From: Psychrilyobacter sp.
GTDB lineage: Bacteria; Fusobacteriota; Fusobacteriia; Fusobacteriales; Fusobacteriaceae
Length of the DNA stretch: 8,653 bases
Direction of reading: 5' to 3'
NCBI GenBank assembly: GCA_023145315.1
Contig: JAGLEA010000065.1
Coordinates: 1-8,653, forward strand
The notes below the pieces were generated by a model that worked only from the letters and a program-made list of their open reading frames with translations, was not told the DNA's origin and did not search any database. This document shows positions 1 through 6,937 of this stretch, piece after piece; positions within the stretch are counted from its first letter, which is position 1, and each line of letters opens with the position of its first letter. Both the position numbers and the translations under genes were made by a program.

Positions 1-1425
1 GCTGATAATGTAGGAGATAACGTAGGTGATGTAGCAGGAATGGGTGCAGACTTATTCGAATCATATGTTGGATCAATGATAGCAACTATGGCATTAGGAG
101 CAACATTATCAAGTCTTGCAACAGAACAACTTTTAGATAAAGCAGTATTTATGTTAAATCCACAATTAGCTCTTATTGTAGCGCCAATATTAATAGCATT
201 CGTTGGAATAATAGCATCGATAATAGGAACATTTACTGTTAAAACAAGTGATCCTGATCAAGTTTATCATAAGTTAGAAAATGCAACTAGAATTTCAGGA
301 GCTTTAGCACTATTAGGAGCTTTTGGAGTTGTAAAATATCTAGGAATATCAATGGGAGTATTTTTTGCTATAGTAGCAGGATTAGTAGCAGGATTAGTAA
401 TAGCTCATTTTACAGGGTTATACACTGATACAGGTAAAAAATCAGTAAATAGAATATCTGATGCAGCAAAAACTGGACCAGCAACTGCAATAATTGAAGG
501 ATTAGCAGTAGGGATGGAATCTACAGTAGCTCCTATCATTGTAATAGTAATTGCAATATTAACAGCATTTAACTTTGCAGGATTATATGGAATAGCAATA
601 GCAGCAGTGGGAATGTTATCAACTACAGGAATGGTAGTAGCAGTAGATGCTTATGGACCAGTAGCAGATAATGCAGGTGGAATAGCAGAAATGTGTGATC
701 TACCACCAGAAGTAAGAGCATGTACAGACAAATTAGACGCAGTAGGAAACTCTACAGCAGCAGTAGGAAAAGGTTTTGCAATAGGATCAGCAGCACTTAC
801 GGCATTATCATTATTTGCAGCATATAAGCAATCGATAGAATCATTATCTGGCCAGTTATTAGTAATAGATGTAACTAATCCAAAAGTAATTGCAGGACTA
901 TTCTTAGGTGGAATGTTAACTTTCTTATTTTCAGCACTGACTATGACAGCAGTAGGTAAAGCGGCTATGGAAATGGTTGAAGAAGTAAGAAGACAATTTA
1001 GAGAGCATCCAGGAATTATGGACTATACAGAAAAGCCTGATCACAAGAGATGTATAGATATTTCTACTAAATCTTCATTAAGAGAGATGATCGTACCAGG
1101 TGTATTAGCAGTATTAGCACCAGTATTAGTAGGTATCTGGTCAGTAGAAGCTTTAGGAGGGTTATTAGCTGGAGCTTTAGTAACGGGAATCTTAATGGCA
1201 ATCATGATGGCAAATGCTGGTGGAGCATGGGATAATGCGAAGAAGCAAATAGAAGCAGGATATGATGGAGATGGAAAAGGATCGGATAGACATAAGGCAG
1301 CAGTTGTAGGGGATACAGTAGGAGATCCGTTTAAGGATACTTCAGGGCCGTCATTAAATATATTAATTAAATTAATGTCGATAGTATCACTAGTATTAGT
1401 TCCAGTATTTATAAAATTTATGTAG
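1..1425 (+). CDS. hppA: Membrane-bound ion-translocating pyrophosphatase, 3' part (5' end outside window)
   Basis: Hydrolyses cytoplasmic pyrophosphate and uses the energy to pump Na+ and/or H+ out across the membrane. The reading frame is open from base 1; 474 residues are visible, so roughly the first 200 of a usual 660-700 are missing. The fragment opens with the family's acidic substrate/Mg motif DNVGDNVGDVAGMGADL (residues 2-18) and closes with the second one, GDTVGDPFKDTSGPS (437-451), followed by a hydrophobic C-terminus; several long hydrophobic segments lie between. The segment GNSTAAVGKG (249-258) has Ala253 and Gly256, the K+-dependent signature (K+-independent enzymes carry Lys at the first site). 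Glu20, three residues after Asp17, is at the position seen in Na+-pumping and dual Na+/H+ enzymes; plant H+ pumps have it four residues further on. Ion choice is therefore inferred as Na+ (or Na+/H+). The internal ATG at base 40 lies inside the first motif and cannot be the start. Confidence 0.97.
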   Translation, partial: ADNVGDNVGDVAGMGADLFESYVGSMIATMALGATLSSLATEQLLDKAVFMLNPQLALIVAPILIAFVGIIASIIGTFTVKTSDPDQVYHKLENATRISGALALLGAFGVVKYLGISMGVFFAIVAGLVAGLVIAHFTGLYTDTGKKSVNRISDAAKTGPATAIIEGLAVGMESTVAPIIVIVIAILTAFNFAGLYGIAIAAVGMLSTTGMVVAVDAYGPVADNAGGIAEMCDLPPEVRACTDKLDAVGNSTAAVGKGFAIGSAALTALSLFAAYKQSIESLSGQLLVIDVTNPKVIAGLFLGGMLTFLFSALTMTAVGKAAMEMVEEVRRQFREHPGIMDYTEKPDHKRCIDISTKSSLREMIVPGVLAVLAPVLVGIWSVEALGGLLAGALVTGILMAIMMANAGGAWDNAKKQIEAGYDGDGKGSDRHKAAVVGDTVGDPFKDTSGPSLNILIKLMSIVSLVLVPVFIKFM

Positions 1426-1440
1426 AAATAAAGTGATTAT

Positions 1441-1481
1441 AATATGAGTTGGGGTTAATTCTCTGACTCATATTTTATATT
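1441..1481 (+). terminator. Intrinsic terminator after hppA
   Basis: A perfect 9-bp stem, AATATGAGT (1441-1449) with ACTCATATT (1466-1474), can be continued inward by five mostly G-T wobble pairs to a 6-nt loop at 1455-1460. It begins 15 bases after the hppA stop. The following T-run is interrupted (TTTTATATTT), so termination may be incomplete. Confidence 0.7.
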
Positions 1482-1524
1482 TAATAATAAGTATAAAAAA
1501 AGTCTTAAAATAATCTAAAAAAGT

Positions 1525-1553
1525 TTGCAATATAGTATATTATAAGCTATACT
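1525..1553 (+). promoter_or_regulatory. Sigma70-type promoter for dnaG-rpoD
   Basis: TTGCAA (1525-1530) as -35 and TATACT (1548-1553) as -10 are separated by exactly 17 bases. The predicted transcript starts near 1560, leaving a leader of about 30 bases before the dnaG start codon. The promoter lies between the hppA terminator and dnaG, where one is expected. Seen by pattern only; no experimental support. Confidence 0.75.
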
Positions 1554-1581
1554 AGAATGTAACGTCAAAATAAAGAGAGAT

Positions 1582-1585
1582 GGTG
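1582..1585 (+). promoter_or_regulatory. Ribosome binding site that decides the dnaG start
   Basis: GGTG at 1582-1585 lies 6 bases before ATG 1592 and matches the 3' part of the GGAGGTGA consensus. The upstream in-frame ATG at 1580 is directly abutted by its only purine-rich stretch (AGAGAG, 1574-1579), leaving no spacing for a ribosome. Confidence 0.45.
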
Positions 1586-1591
1586 TTTTTT

Positions 1592-3364
1592 ATGAGATTT
1601 AAAAATGAAGATATAGACAAAGTAATAGGACAATTAGATATTGTAGAAGTTGTAGGAGAAGTTGTTGAGTTAAAGAAAACAGGTATGAACTACAAGGGTC
1701 TATGTCCTTTTCATAAAGATACAAACCCTTCTTTTATGGTTAGTTCTTCTAAAAATATTTATAAATGTTTTGTATGTGGAGCTGGTGGAAATGCTATCAA
1801 ATTTTATATGGATTACAATAAATTAACTTACGGTGAATCAATCTATGAGTTAGGTAAAAAATATAATTTGAATATAGCACCTGTAAAAAGTGGGCAATCT
1901 CAAACTATTAATAAAAAATACTATAAAATCTTAGAAGAGGCGTTATTATTTTTCAGTGAAAATATTTTTACTAATTCAGGTAGGGAAGCACTAGAATACC
2001 TAAATAAAAGGGGAATGAAGCCAGATTTTATTCGAGAAAATAAATTGGGATATGCTCCTAATAGCTGGAACTCTCTCTATGATTATTTGATAAAAAAAGG
2101 TTATGAACCTGAAGTTTTGAGCCTACTAGGATTGATAAAGAAGAGTGAAAAAGGTTACTATGATACATTTCGTGATAGAATAATTTTTCCTATTTATTCA
2201 CCTAATGGAGATGTAATAGCTTTTGGTGGTAGAACTATGAGTGATAGAAAAGATATTGCAAAATATCTTAATTCACCAGAAACACCGGTATTTCATAAGG
2301 GAAGAAACTTATATGGAATAAAAAATCGTGGTAGTAATGTGAGAAGAAAAAATTATGCCCTCTTAATGGAAGGATATATGGATGTATTAGCAGCACACTC
2401 TTATGGGTTTGATGTAGCTTTAGCACCTCTAGGAACAGCATTTTCTACAGATCAGGCAGAACTTCTAAAAAGATATACATCTAATGTAATAATAGCTTTC
2501 GATATGGATAATGCTGGTAGAGTAGCCAGTGAAAAGGCAGCTTTAGTTTTAAAGAAATATGGATTTAACATTCGTGTATTAGAATTAAAAAATGCAAAAG
2601 ATCCAGATGAATTTTTAAAAAAATACGGTAAAAGTGAATTTTTAAAATCAGTAAAAAATTCTAAAGAAATTTTTGATTTCTTCTATGAATATTATGTAAA
2701 AGAATACGATCTAAGTAATCCAATGGCGAAGCAGAATTTTATAATTAGATTTAAAGAGTTTTTCATGTCTGTTGAAACAGAATTAGAGAAAAGTTTATAT
2801 TTAGATAAACTATCGGTGTCATTAGATGTAGGGAAGGAACTATTAAAAGATATTTTAATTTCAAAAAATAAAGTAATAGAATATACAAAGATGGAAGTAA
2901 AACCTCCGAGTACAAATCAAATAAAAATAAATGAATTAGAATTAGAAACATTAAAATTATCTCTCAAAAAGAGGAAGTATTATAAGAGTTTTAAAAATAA
3001 AACAATACTTTCAAAATTAGTATTAGATATTTTTCGGGTAATAGAAGAGAATGAAAATAAAAATTATATTCGTGAACTACTTCAAGGTAAATATTTTAAA
3101 TTAGAAGATGATGAAGAGGAGATATTATTAAATATATCGACAGAATTATCTAGCAAAAGCCAAGAAGAGGTAGAAAACAACTATATAGAGGTTTATAAAC
3201 GTTGGTTCAATAAAGAGATAGAGGAAAAAATGATGTACTATAAAGATGAAAAAAAAATATTTCTATATTTAGAATGTAAAAAAATATATGAAATTATAAA
3301 TAACGATAGAAAAAAAGAGGAATTAGAGGAAAGTTACGAAAAGTTTATGTCTATGAAAGTTTAG
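1592..3364 (+). CDS. dnaG: DNA primase
   Basis: Makes the short RNA primers for lagging-strand and restart synthesis at the replication fork, working with the replicative helicase DnaB. The 590-residue length is normal for the family (about 580-600). Domains in order: an N-terminal CHC2 zinc-binding domain with ligands Cys38, His41, Cys59 and Cys62 (CPFH ... CFVC); the catalytic core with a Toprim fold, where Glu260 (LMEGYMDV) and the Asp304-Met-Asp306 pair (FDMDNAG) are the expected metal ligands, followed by KDPDEF; then a Lys/Glu-rich helical C-terminal region from about 430, where the helicase-binding domain lies and conservation is usually low. The start at 1592 gives MRFKNEDIDKVIG, the normal primase N-terminus; an ATG at 1580 would add MVFF and has no usable ribosome site. 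It is followed after 22 bases by rpoD, with no terminator between. Confidence 0.97.
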   Translation: MRFKNEDIDKVIGQLDIVEVVGEVVELKKTGMNYKGLCPFHKDTNPSFMVSSSKNIYKCFVCGAGGNAIKFYMDYNKLTYGESIYELGKKYNLNIAPVKSGQSQTINKKYYKILEEALLFFSENIFTNSGREALEYLNKRGMKPDFIRENKLGYAPNSWNSLYDYLIKKGYEPEVLSLLGLIKKSEKGYYDTFRDRIIFPIYSPNGDVIAFGGRTMSDRKDIAKYLNSPETPVFHKGRNLYGIKNRGSNVRRKNYALLMEGYMDVLAAHSYGFDVALAPLGTAFSTDQAELLKRYTSNVIIAFDMDNAGRVASEKAALVLKKYGFNIRVLELKNAKDPDEFLKKYGKSEFLKSVKNSKEIFDFFYEYYVKEYDLSNPMAKQNFIIRFKEFFMSVETELEKSLYLDKLSVSLDVGKELLKDILISKNKVIEYTKMEVKPPSTNQIKINELELETLKLSLKKRKYYKSFKNKTILSKLVLDIFRVIEENENKNYIRELLQGKYFKLEDDEEEILLNISTELSSKSQEEVENNYIEVYKRWFNKEIEEKMMYYKDEKKIFLYLECKKIYEIINNDRKKEELEESYEKFMSMKV

Positions 3365-3376
3365 TTTGTGCACGCT

Positions 3377-3382
3377 AGGAGG
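3377..3382 (+). promoter_or_regulatory. Shine-Dalgarno of rpoD
   Basis: A full AGGAGG lies 4 bases before ATG 3387. It rules out the upstream in-frame TTG at 3366, which would place the ribosome site inside the coding region, and disfavours ATG 3399, which would be 16 bases away. Confidence 0.8.
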
Positions 3383-3386
3383 AATA

Positions 3387-4574
3387 ATGAAAGAATTCAT
3401 GAAAAACGAAAATGTCCGTAGTATAATTAAGATGTCAATGGAAGAAAAAATAATTTCATATGAAGAGATAAACAATAAATTAAAAGCTGATTTTGATTTA
3501 GAGAAAATAGAATTTCTTATTAGTGGTATGAAAAAACAAGGAATAGAGATAGTAGATGCAAAAGACTTGGAAAAAAGAAAGAAAGAAAAAGCAAAAAAAC
3601 AGGCAAAAGCAAAAGTGAAAGAACCAACATCTATGATTGTAAAAAATAAATTATCAGATGATGATTCAGGATTTGATCCAAAAAAAGTAAAAGAAATAAC
3701 AAGAGAAGAATTAGACACTAAAAATTTAATAGTAGGTGGAGTAGCTGTAGATGAACCTATAAAGATGTATCTAAGAGAGATAGGTCAAGTGCCACTACTA
3801 AAACATGCTCAAGAGATAGAGCTAGCTAAGATGTCTGATGCAGGAGATGAATGGGCAAAAAATCAACTAGTAGAAGCCAATCTAAGATTAGTAGTAAGTA
3901 TAGCAAAAAAACACACGAATAGAGGATTGAAATTATTAGACCTTATCCAAGAAGGAAATATAGGTCTGATGAAAGCGGTAGGTAAATTTGACCATACAAA
4001 GGGATACAAATTCTCAACTTATGCAACATGGTGGATCCGTCAAGCTATAACAAGAGCTATAGCAGACCAAGGAAGAACAATAAGAATACCAGTTCATATG
4101 ATAGAAACGATAAATAAAATAAAAAAAGAAGCGAGAATCTATTTACAAGAAACAGGGAAGGAAGCAACACCAGAAATATTAGGAAATAGACTAGATATGG
4201 ATAGAGAAAAAGTAAAGGGGATTTTAGAAATGAATCAAGATCCTATATCGTTAGAAACTCCTGTAGGTAGTGAGGAAGATAGCGAATTAGGAGATTTTGT
4301 AGAAGATAATAATATGAAAAATCCATATGAAGAAACACATCAAACGCTTCTAAAAGAGCAATTGAATGAAGTTTTGTCAAGCTTGAGTGACAGAGAGGAA
4401 AAAGTGTTACGATTTAGATATGGTTTAGATGATGGAAGTCCAAGAACTTTAGAAGAAGTTGGAAAAATATTTAAAGTAACAAGGGAAAGAATAAGACAAA
4501 TTGAAGTGAAAGCTTTAAGAAAGCTTAGACATCCAAATAGAAGAAAAAAATTAGAAGATTTTAAAATAGTTTAA
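3387..4574 (+). CDS. rpoD: Primary sigma factor of RNA polymerase (sigma70/RpoD)
   Basis: Directs core RNA polymerase to housekeeping promoters. The protein is 395 residues. Region 1.1 is a helical segment at about 10-58, followed by a Lys/Ala-rich linker (60-80). Region 1.2 starts near VDEPIKMYLREIG (121-133). Region 2 (about 164-236) has the core-binding DLIQEGNIGLMKAV, the promoter-melting aromatics of YKFSTYATWW (207-216), and -10 readers Gln219 and Thr222. Region 3 follows, then region 4 (about 325-391) with the -35 recognition helix TRERIRQIE (365-373). The large non-conserved insertion of enterobacterial sigma70 is absent, so the protein resembles the compact Gram-positive SigA form. 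It is co-transcribed with dnaG as in the classical macromolecular synthesis operon, but rpsU is missing here. All residues known to contact DNA are present, so this is the functional vegetative sigma factor. Confidence 0.98.
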   Translation: MKEFMKNENVRSIIKMSMEEKIISYEEINNKLKADFDLEKIEFLISGMKKQGIEIVDAKDLEKRKKEKAKKQAKAKVKEPTSMIVKNKLSDDDSGFDPKKVKEITREELDTKNLIVGGVAVDEPIKMYLREIGQVPLLKHAQEIELAKMSDAGDEWAKNQLVEANLRLVVSIAKKHTNRGLKLLDLIQEGNIGLMKAVGKFDHTKGYKFSTYATWWIRQAITRAIADQGRTIRIPVHMIETINKIKKEARIYLQETGKEATPEILGNRLDMDREKVKGILEMNQDPISLETPVGSEEDSELGDFVEDNNMKNPYEETHQTLLKEQLNEVLSSLSDREEKVLRFRYGLDDGSPRTLEEVGKIFKVTRERIRQIEVKALRKLRHPNRRKKLEDFKIV

Positions 4575-4578
4575 TTAT

Positions 4579-4618
4579 AAAAATCATCAACTTTATGAAA
4601 AAGAGTTGATGATTTTTT
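4579..4618 (+). terminator. Intrinsic terminator after rpoD
   Basis: A perfect stem of 14 bp, arms 4579-4592 and 4604-4617 (core ATCATCAACT / AGTTGATGAT), has an 11-nt loop at 4593-4603 and its 3' arm runs into TTTTTT at 4613-4618. It begins 4 bases after the rpoD stop. Confidence 0.92.
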
Positions 4619-4646
4619 ATTTTGATAATAGTTTTTATGCTATACT
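4618..4646 (+). promoter_or_regulatory. Extended -10 promoter for sdaA
   Basis: TG at 4638-4639, one base, then TATACT (4641-4646) forms an extended -10 element. No good -35 exists: the 17-base spacing position holds TATTTT (4618-4623), which overlaps the last T of the rpoD terminator tract. The transcript should start near 4653, giving a leader of about 30 bases that contains a 7-bp AT-only inverted repeat (4657-4673) just before the ribosome site. Confidence 0.6.
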
Positions 4647-4674
4647 GAGTCATGATATAAATTTAAAATTTATT

Positions 4675-4681
4675 GGAGGGG
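4675..4681 (+). promoter_or_regulatory. Shine-Dalgarno of sdaA
   Basis: GGAGGGG sits at 4675-4681, directly before ATG 4684. It fixes the start there and excludes the in-frame ATG at 4606, which lies within the 3' arm of the rpoD terminator and upstream of the promoter. Confidence 0.85.
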
Positions 4682-4683
4682 TT

Positions 4684-5895
4684 ATGAATTCATTAAGAGA
4701 GTTATTCAAAGTTGGAAATGGACCATCTAGTTCACACACTATGGGACCAGAAAAAGCAGCAAAAAAATTTAAAGATGAAAATCCTGATGCAACTAGTTTT
4801 CAAGTAGAACTATATGGATCATTAGCAGCAACTGGAAAAGGTCATCTTACAGACTGGGTAATCGAGGAAACACTAAAGCCAAAATCGACTGAAATAATAT
4901 GGAAGCCTGAATTTGTACATGAATTTCATACTAATGGAATGAAATTTCTAGCTTTAGACGAGAGTGGAAATGTAACCAAGGAATGGCTAGTATTCTCTGT
5001 AGGAGGAGGTTCTTTAGCTGAATGTGGAGCAAAAAAAAATAGTACAGATTCAGTATATAGATTTACTAATATGAGTGAAATTATGAGCTGGTGTAAGAAA
5101 AATCAAAAAGAACTGTGGGAGTATGTAGAAGAGGAAGAAGGGGAAGAAATTTGGGAATTTTTAGATGAAATTTGGGATGCTATGGGAGAATCTGTGTTAA
5201 CAGGGCTTTCAAAAACTGGTGTTCTACCTGGAACGCTTAAATACCCGAGGAAAGCTCAAATGTTTTTGAGAAAAGCAAGAAGATCAAAATCAAGAACAGG
5301 CAGTTTAGGAAAAATATTTGCTTATACTTTGGCTGTTTCAGAAGAAAATGGAGGGGGAGGAAAGGTAGTAACAGCTCCTACATGTGGTGCTTCAGGGATT
5401 ATACCGGGATTACTATACTCACTTCAAGAAGAGTATGAATTATTAAGAGATGAAGTATTGAAAGCTCTAGCGATAGCTGGATTATTAGGAAATATAATAA
5501 AAGAGAATGCTACAATATCAGGTGCTGAAGGTGGATGTCAGGCAGAAGTAGGAGCAGCGTGTTCTATGGCAGCAGGAATGGCAGCATTTATCTTAGGTGG
5601 ATCATTGGATCAAATAGAGTATGCTGCAGAGATGGCATTAGAACATCATTTAGGATTAACATGTGATCCAGTAGGAGGGTATGTACAAATACCGTGTATA
5701 GAAAGAAATGCAGCTTCAGCTATAAGAGCACTAGATGCAGCTAACTATGCAATGTTTACTGACGGTCACCACACTGTTACATTTGATGAAGTAGTGGAAA
5801 CTATGAAACAAACAGGAAAAGATATGAAAGATGAGTACAAGGAAACTTCATTAGGCGGACTAGCTAAATTAAGTTGTAGAAATATGGGATCATAA
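4684..5895 (+). CDS. sdaA: L-serine dehydratase, iron-sulfur dependent, single chain
   Basis: Deaminates L-serine to pyruvate and ammonia in the cytoplasm with a [4Fe-4S] cluster, feeding amino-acid fermentation. The 403 residues fuse the two domains that are separate subunits in Bacillus: a beta-type domain starting with GNGPSSSHTMGP (11-22) and containing FSVGGGSL (104-111), and the alpha-type catalytic domain from about LPGTLKYPRK (181-190) with EENGGGGKVVTAPTCGASG (220-238). The three cluster cysteines are Cys285 (GGCQAE), Cys327 (LTCDPVGG) and Cys338 (PCIERNA); their spacing of 42 and 11 equals that of the E. coli enzyme (343, 385, 396). The protein is about 50 residues shorter than E. 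coli SdaA (454), mainly in the first domain. It ends in KLSCRNMGS: a cysteine is near, but not at, the C-terminus, unlike the terminal-region Cys of E. coli and Legionella enzymes. It stands alone between two terminators with its own promoter. Confidence 0.96.
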   Translation: MNSLRELFKVGNGPSSSHTMGPEKAAKKFKDENPDATSFQVELYGSLAATGKGHLTDWVIEETLKPKSTEIIWKPEFVHEFHTNGMKFLALDESGNVTKEWLVFSVGGGSLAECGAKKNSTDSVYRFTNMSEIMSWCKKNQKELWEYVEEEEGEEIWEFLDEIWDAMGESVLTGLSKTGVLPGTLKYPRKAQMFLRKARRSKSRTGSLGKIFAYTLAVSEENGGGGKVVTAPTCGASGIIPGLLYSLQEEYELLRDEVLKALAIAGLLGNIIKENATISGAEGGCQAEVGAACSMAAGMAAFILGGSLDQIEYAAEMALEHHLGLTCDPVGGYVQIPCIERNAASAIRALDAANYAMFTDGHHTVTFDEVVETMKQTGKDMKDEYKETSLGGLAKLSCRNMGS

Positions 5896-5904
5896 AAAAT
5901 ATTT

Positions 5905-5930
5905 AAAAGCTGGTAACCCAGCTTTTTTTT
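5905..5930 (+). terminator. Intrinsic terminator after sdaA
   Basis: A perfect 9-bp stem, AAAAGCTGG (5905-5913) with CCAGCTTTT (5918-5926), has a TAAC loop and is followed by a run of eight T (5923-5930). It starts 10 bases after the sdaA stop. Confidence 0.95.
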
Positions 5931-5931
5931 A

Positions 5932-5960
5932 TAGAAAAAAAATGAAAACTTTGGTATTAT
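5932..5960 (+). promoter_or_regulatory. Extended -10 promoter for the sigma-like gene cluster
   Basis: TATTAT (5955-5960) is preceded by TG at 5952-5953 with one base between, an extended -10. With 17-base spacing, TAGAAA (5932-5937) matches four of six -35 consensus positions. The predicted start is near 5967, about 30 bases before the next gene. The promoter begins two bases after the sdaA terminator T-run. Confidence 0.55.
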
Positions 5961-5995
5961 ATAGAGTAGAATAAAAGAAAGGAGTTGAAAGGAAG

Positions 5996-6937
5996 ATGAA
6001 TAATAAAATAATAACAATGAAAGAATTTGAAGAAATATCTGAAATTTTGAATATTGAGGGTTTCAAAAATAAGGTTGCATTAAAAAAGATATTAAATATA
6101 GATGAATTAGAAGGTCGAGTAACTAATTTTGATCAAGAAAATATGGGAACATTTCACGAAACAACAGTGGAAACATATTTAAAAGAAATATCTTCTACAA
6201 AAGCTATAAAAAGTGAGAGAGTAGGAGAACTTCTAAAGGAAATTAAATTAGGAGATGAGTTTGCAAGGGAAGAACTTTTAGAAGGTATTTTAAAATCTAT
6301 AGCCAGAATAGCACTAATTTATAATAAATTAGGAGTTAGTTATATGGATCTAGTCCAAGATGGTTTAATAGGGGTAATAAATGGAATTAATTTTTATGAT
6401 GAAAAACTTAATATTGATCCACTAATTTATTTAGAACTATGGTGTAAATATCAAATAATTCAGAGTACAAAAACCTCTATGGAGGAACTAAAATTAGCTA
6501 TTATCACATATCTTAAAAATGAAAAAGTAGAAATTTATAAAGCGAGAAATAGTGGTGTATTTGATGAAAAAGATATGGAAGAAAAACTTGGAATAACTTT
6601 AGAAGAATATAAAAACTTACAGAAAATAGATGGTTATGGATTTATAATTGGTGAAACTGATAAAGAGTCATTAGAAGGAAACAAAACGATAGAAGAAGTG
6701 GATAAAGAAATAGCTAGAATAGAAAAAACTATGTTAGTTTCAAATATAGTTAATAAATTTTCAAAGGAAGAAATAAAAATAATAGAGATGTTTTATGGTT
6801 TGAGTGGGAAAAGAAAATATCATGGTGAAATAGCTATAGAATTTGATAAAGATATAGAGTTAGTAGAAGAGCAATTTAAAAATATAATGATTAAATTAAA
6901 ATATAATGGTAGTAGGGAATGGATAAATGAAAATTAA
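5996..6937 (+). CDS. Diverged sigma70-like protein, function unknown
   Basis: I do not know this protein by name. Its 313 residues align by eye with RpoD regions 1.2 to 4. Residues 60-158 match region 1.2-2: TYLKEI against MYLREI, GDEFAREELLEG against GDEWAKNQLVEA, and DLVQDGLIGVI (118-128) against the core-binding DLIQEGNIGLM. Residues 190-212 resemble the region 3 helix-turn-helix. Residues 250-304 match region 4 (FSKEEIKIIEMFYGL against LSDREEKVLRFRYGL). DNA-contact residues are mostly lost: in region 2, RpoD Trp215, Gln219 and Thr222 become Leu148, Tyr152 and Ile155; in region 4, Arg366, Arg370 and Gln371 become Ile287, Glu291 and Glu292. The segment RTIRIPVHMIE between regions 2 and 3 has no counterpart. 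ATG 5996 follows AAAGGAG (5978-5984) at 11 bases. The gene overlaps the next by 11 bp. Homology to sigma factors is fairly sure; whether it recognises promoters, decoys or regulates core polymerase, or has decayed is open. The intact long frame argues against simple decay. Confidence 0.8.
   Translation: MNNKIITMKEFEEISEILNIEGFKNKVALKKILNIDELEGRVTNFDQENMGTFHETTVETYLKEISSTKAIKSERVGELLKEIKLGDEFAREELLEGILKSIARIALIYNKLGVSYMDLVQDGLIGVINGINFYDEKLNIDPLIYLELWCKYQIIQSTKTSMEELKLAIITYLKNEKVEIYKARNSGVFDEKDMEEKLGITLEEYKNLQKIDGYGFIIGETDKESLEGNKTIEEVDKEIARIEKTMLVSNIVNKFSKEEIKIIEMFYGLSGKRKYHGEIAIEFDKDIELVEEQFKNIMIKLKYNGSREWINEN

Noticed and set aside
1580..1591. Four-residue extension of DnaG from ATG 1580
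   Set aside because: No ribosome site at workable spacing; ATG 1592 gives the usual primase N-terminus. Not fully excluded.
2763..2951. Minus-strand open frame within dnaG
   Set aside because: Short, low-complexity, and a shadow of the primase C-terminal coding region.
3366..3386. N-terminal extension of RpoD from TTG 3366
   Set aside because: The perfect AGGAGG at 3377-3382 would be inside the gene; ATG 3387 is the obvious start.
3323..3718. Minus-strand open frame of 131 codons across the dnaG/rpoD junction
   Set aside because: Phe/Ser/Ile-rich product mirrors the A-rich coding strand; it is covered by two certain genes and has no plausible family.
4622..4627. TTGATA as -35 for sdaA
   Set aside because: Only 13 bases from the -10 TATACT, too close for sigma70; the extended -10 reading is preferred.
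4606..4683. N-terminal extension of SdaA from ATG 4606
   Set aside because: The codon lies in the rpoD terminator stem, upstream of the sdaA promoter; GGAGGGG before ATG 4684 and the family N-terminus fix the start.
5766..6017. Minus-strand open frame over the end of sdaA
   Set aside because: It crosses the sdaA terminator and the next promoter and has no recognisable protein features.
5996..6937. Sigma-like gene as a decaying pseudogene
   Set aside because: The frame is intact for 313 codons, has a promoter and a ribosome site, and keeps the core-binding segment, so it was called a gene.
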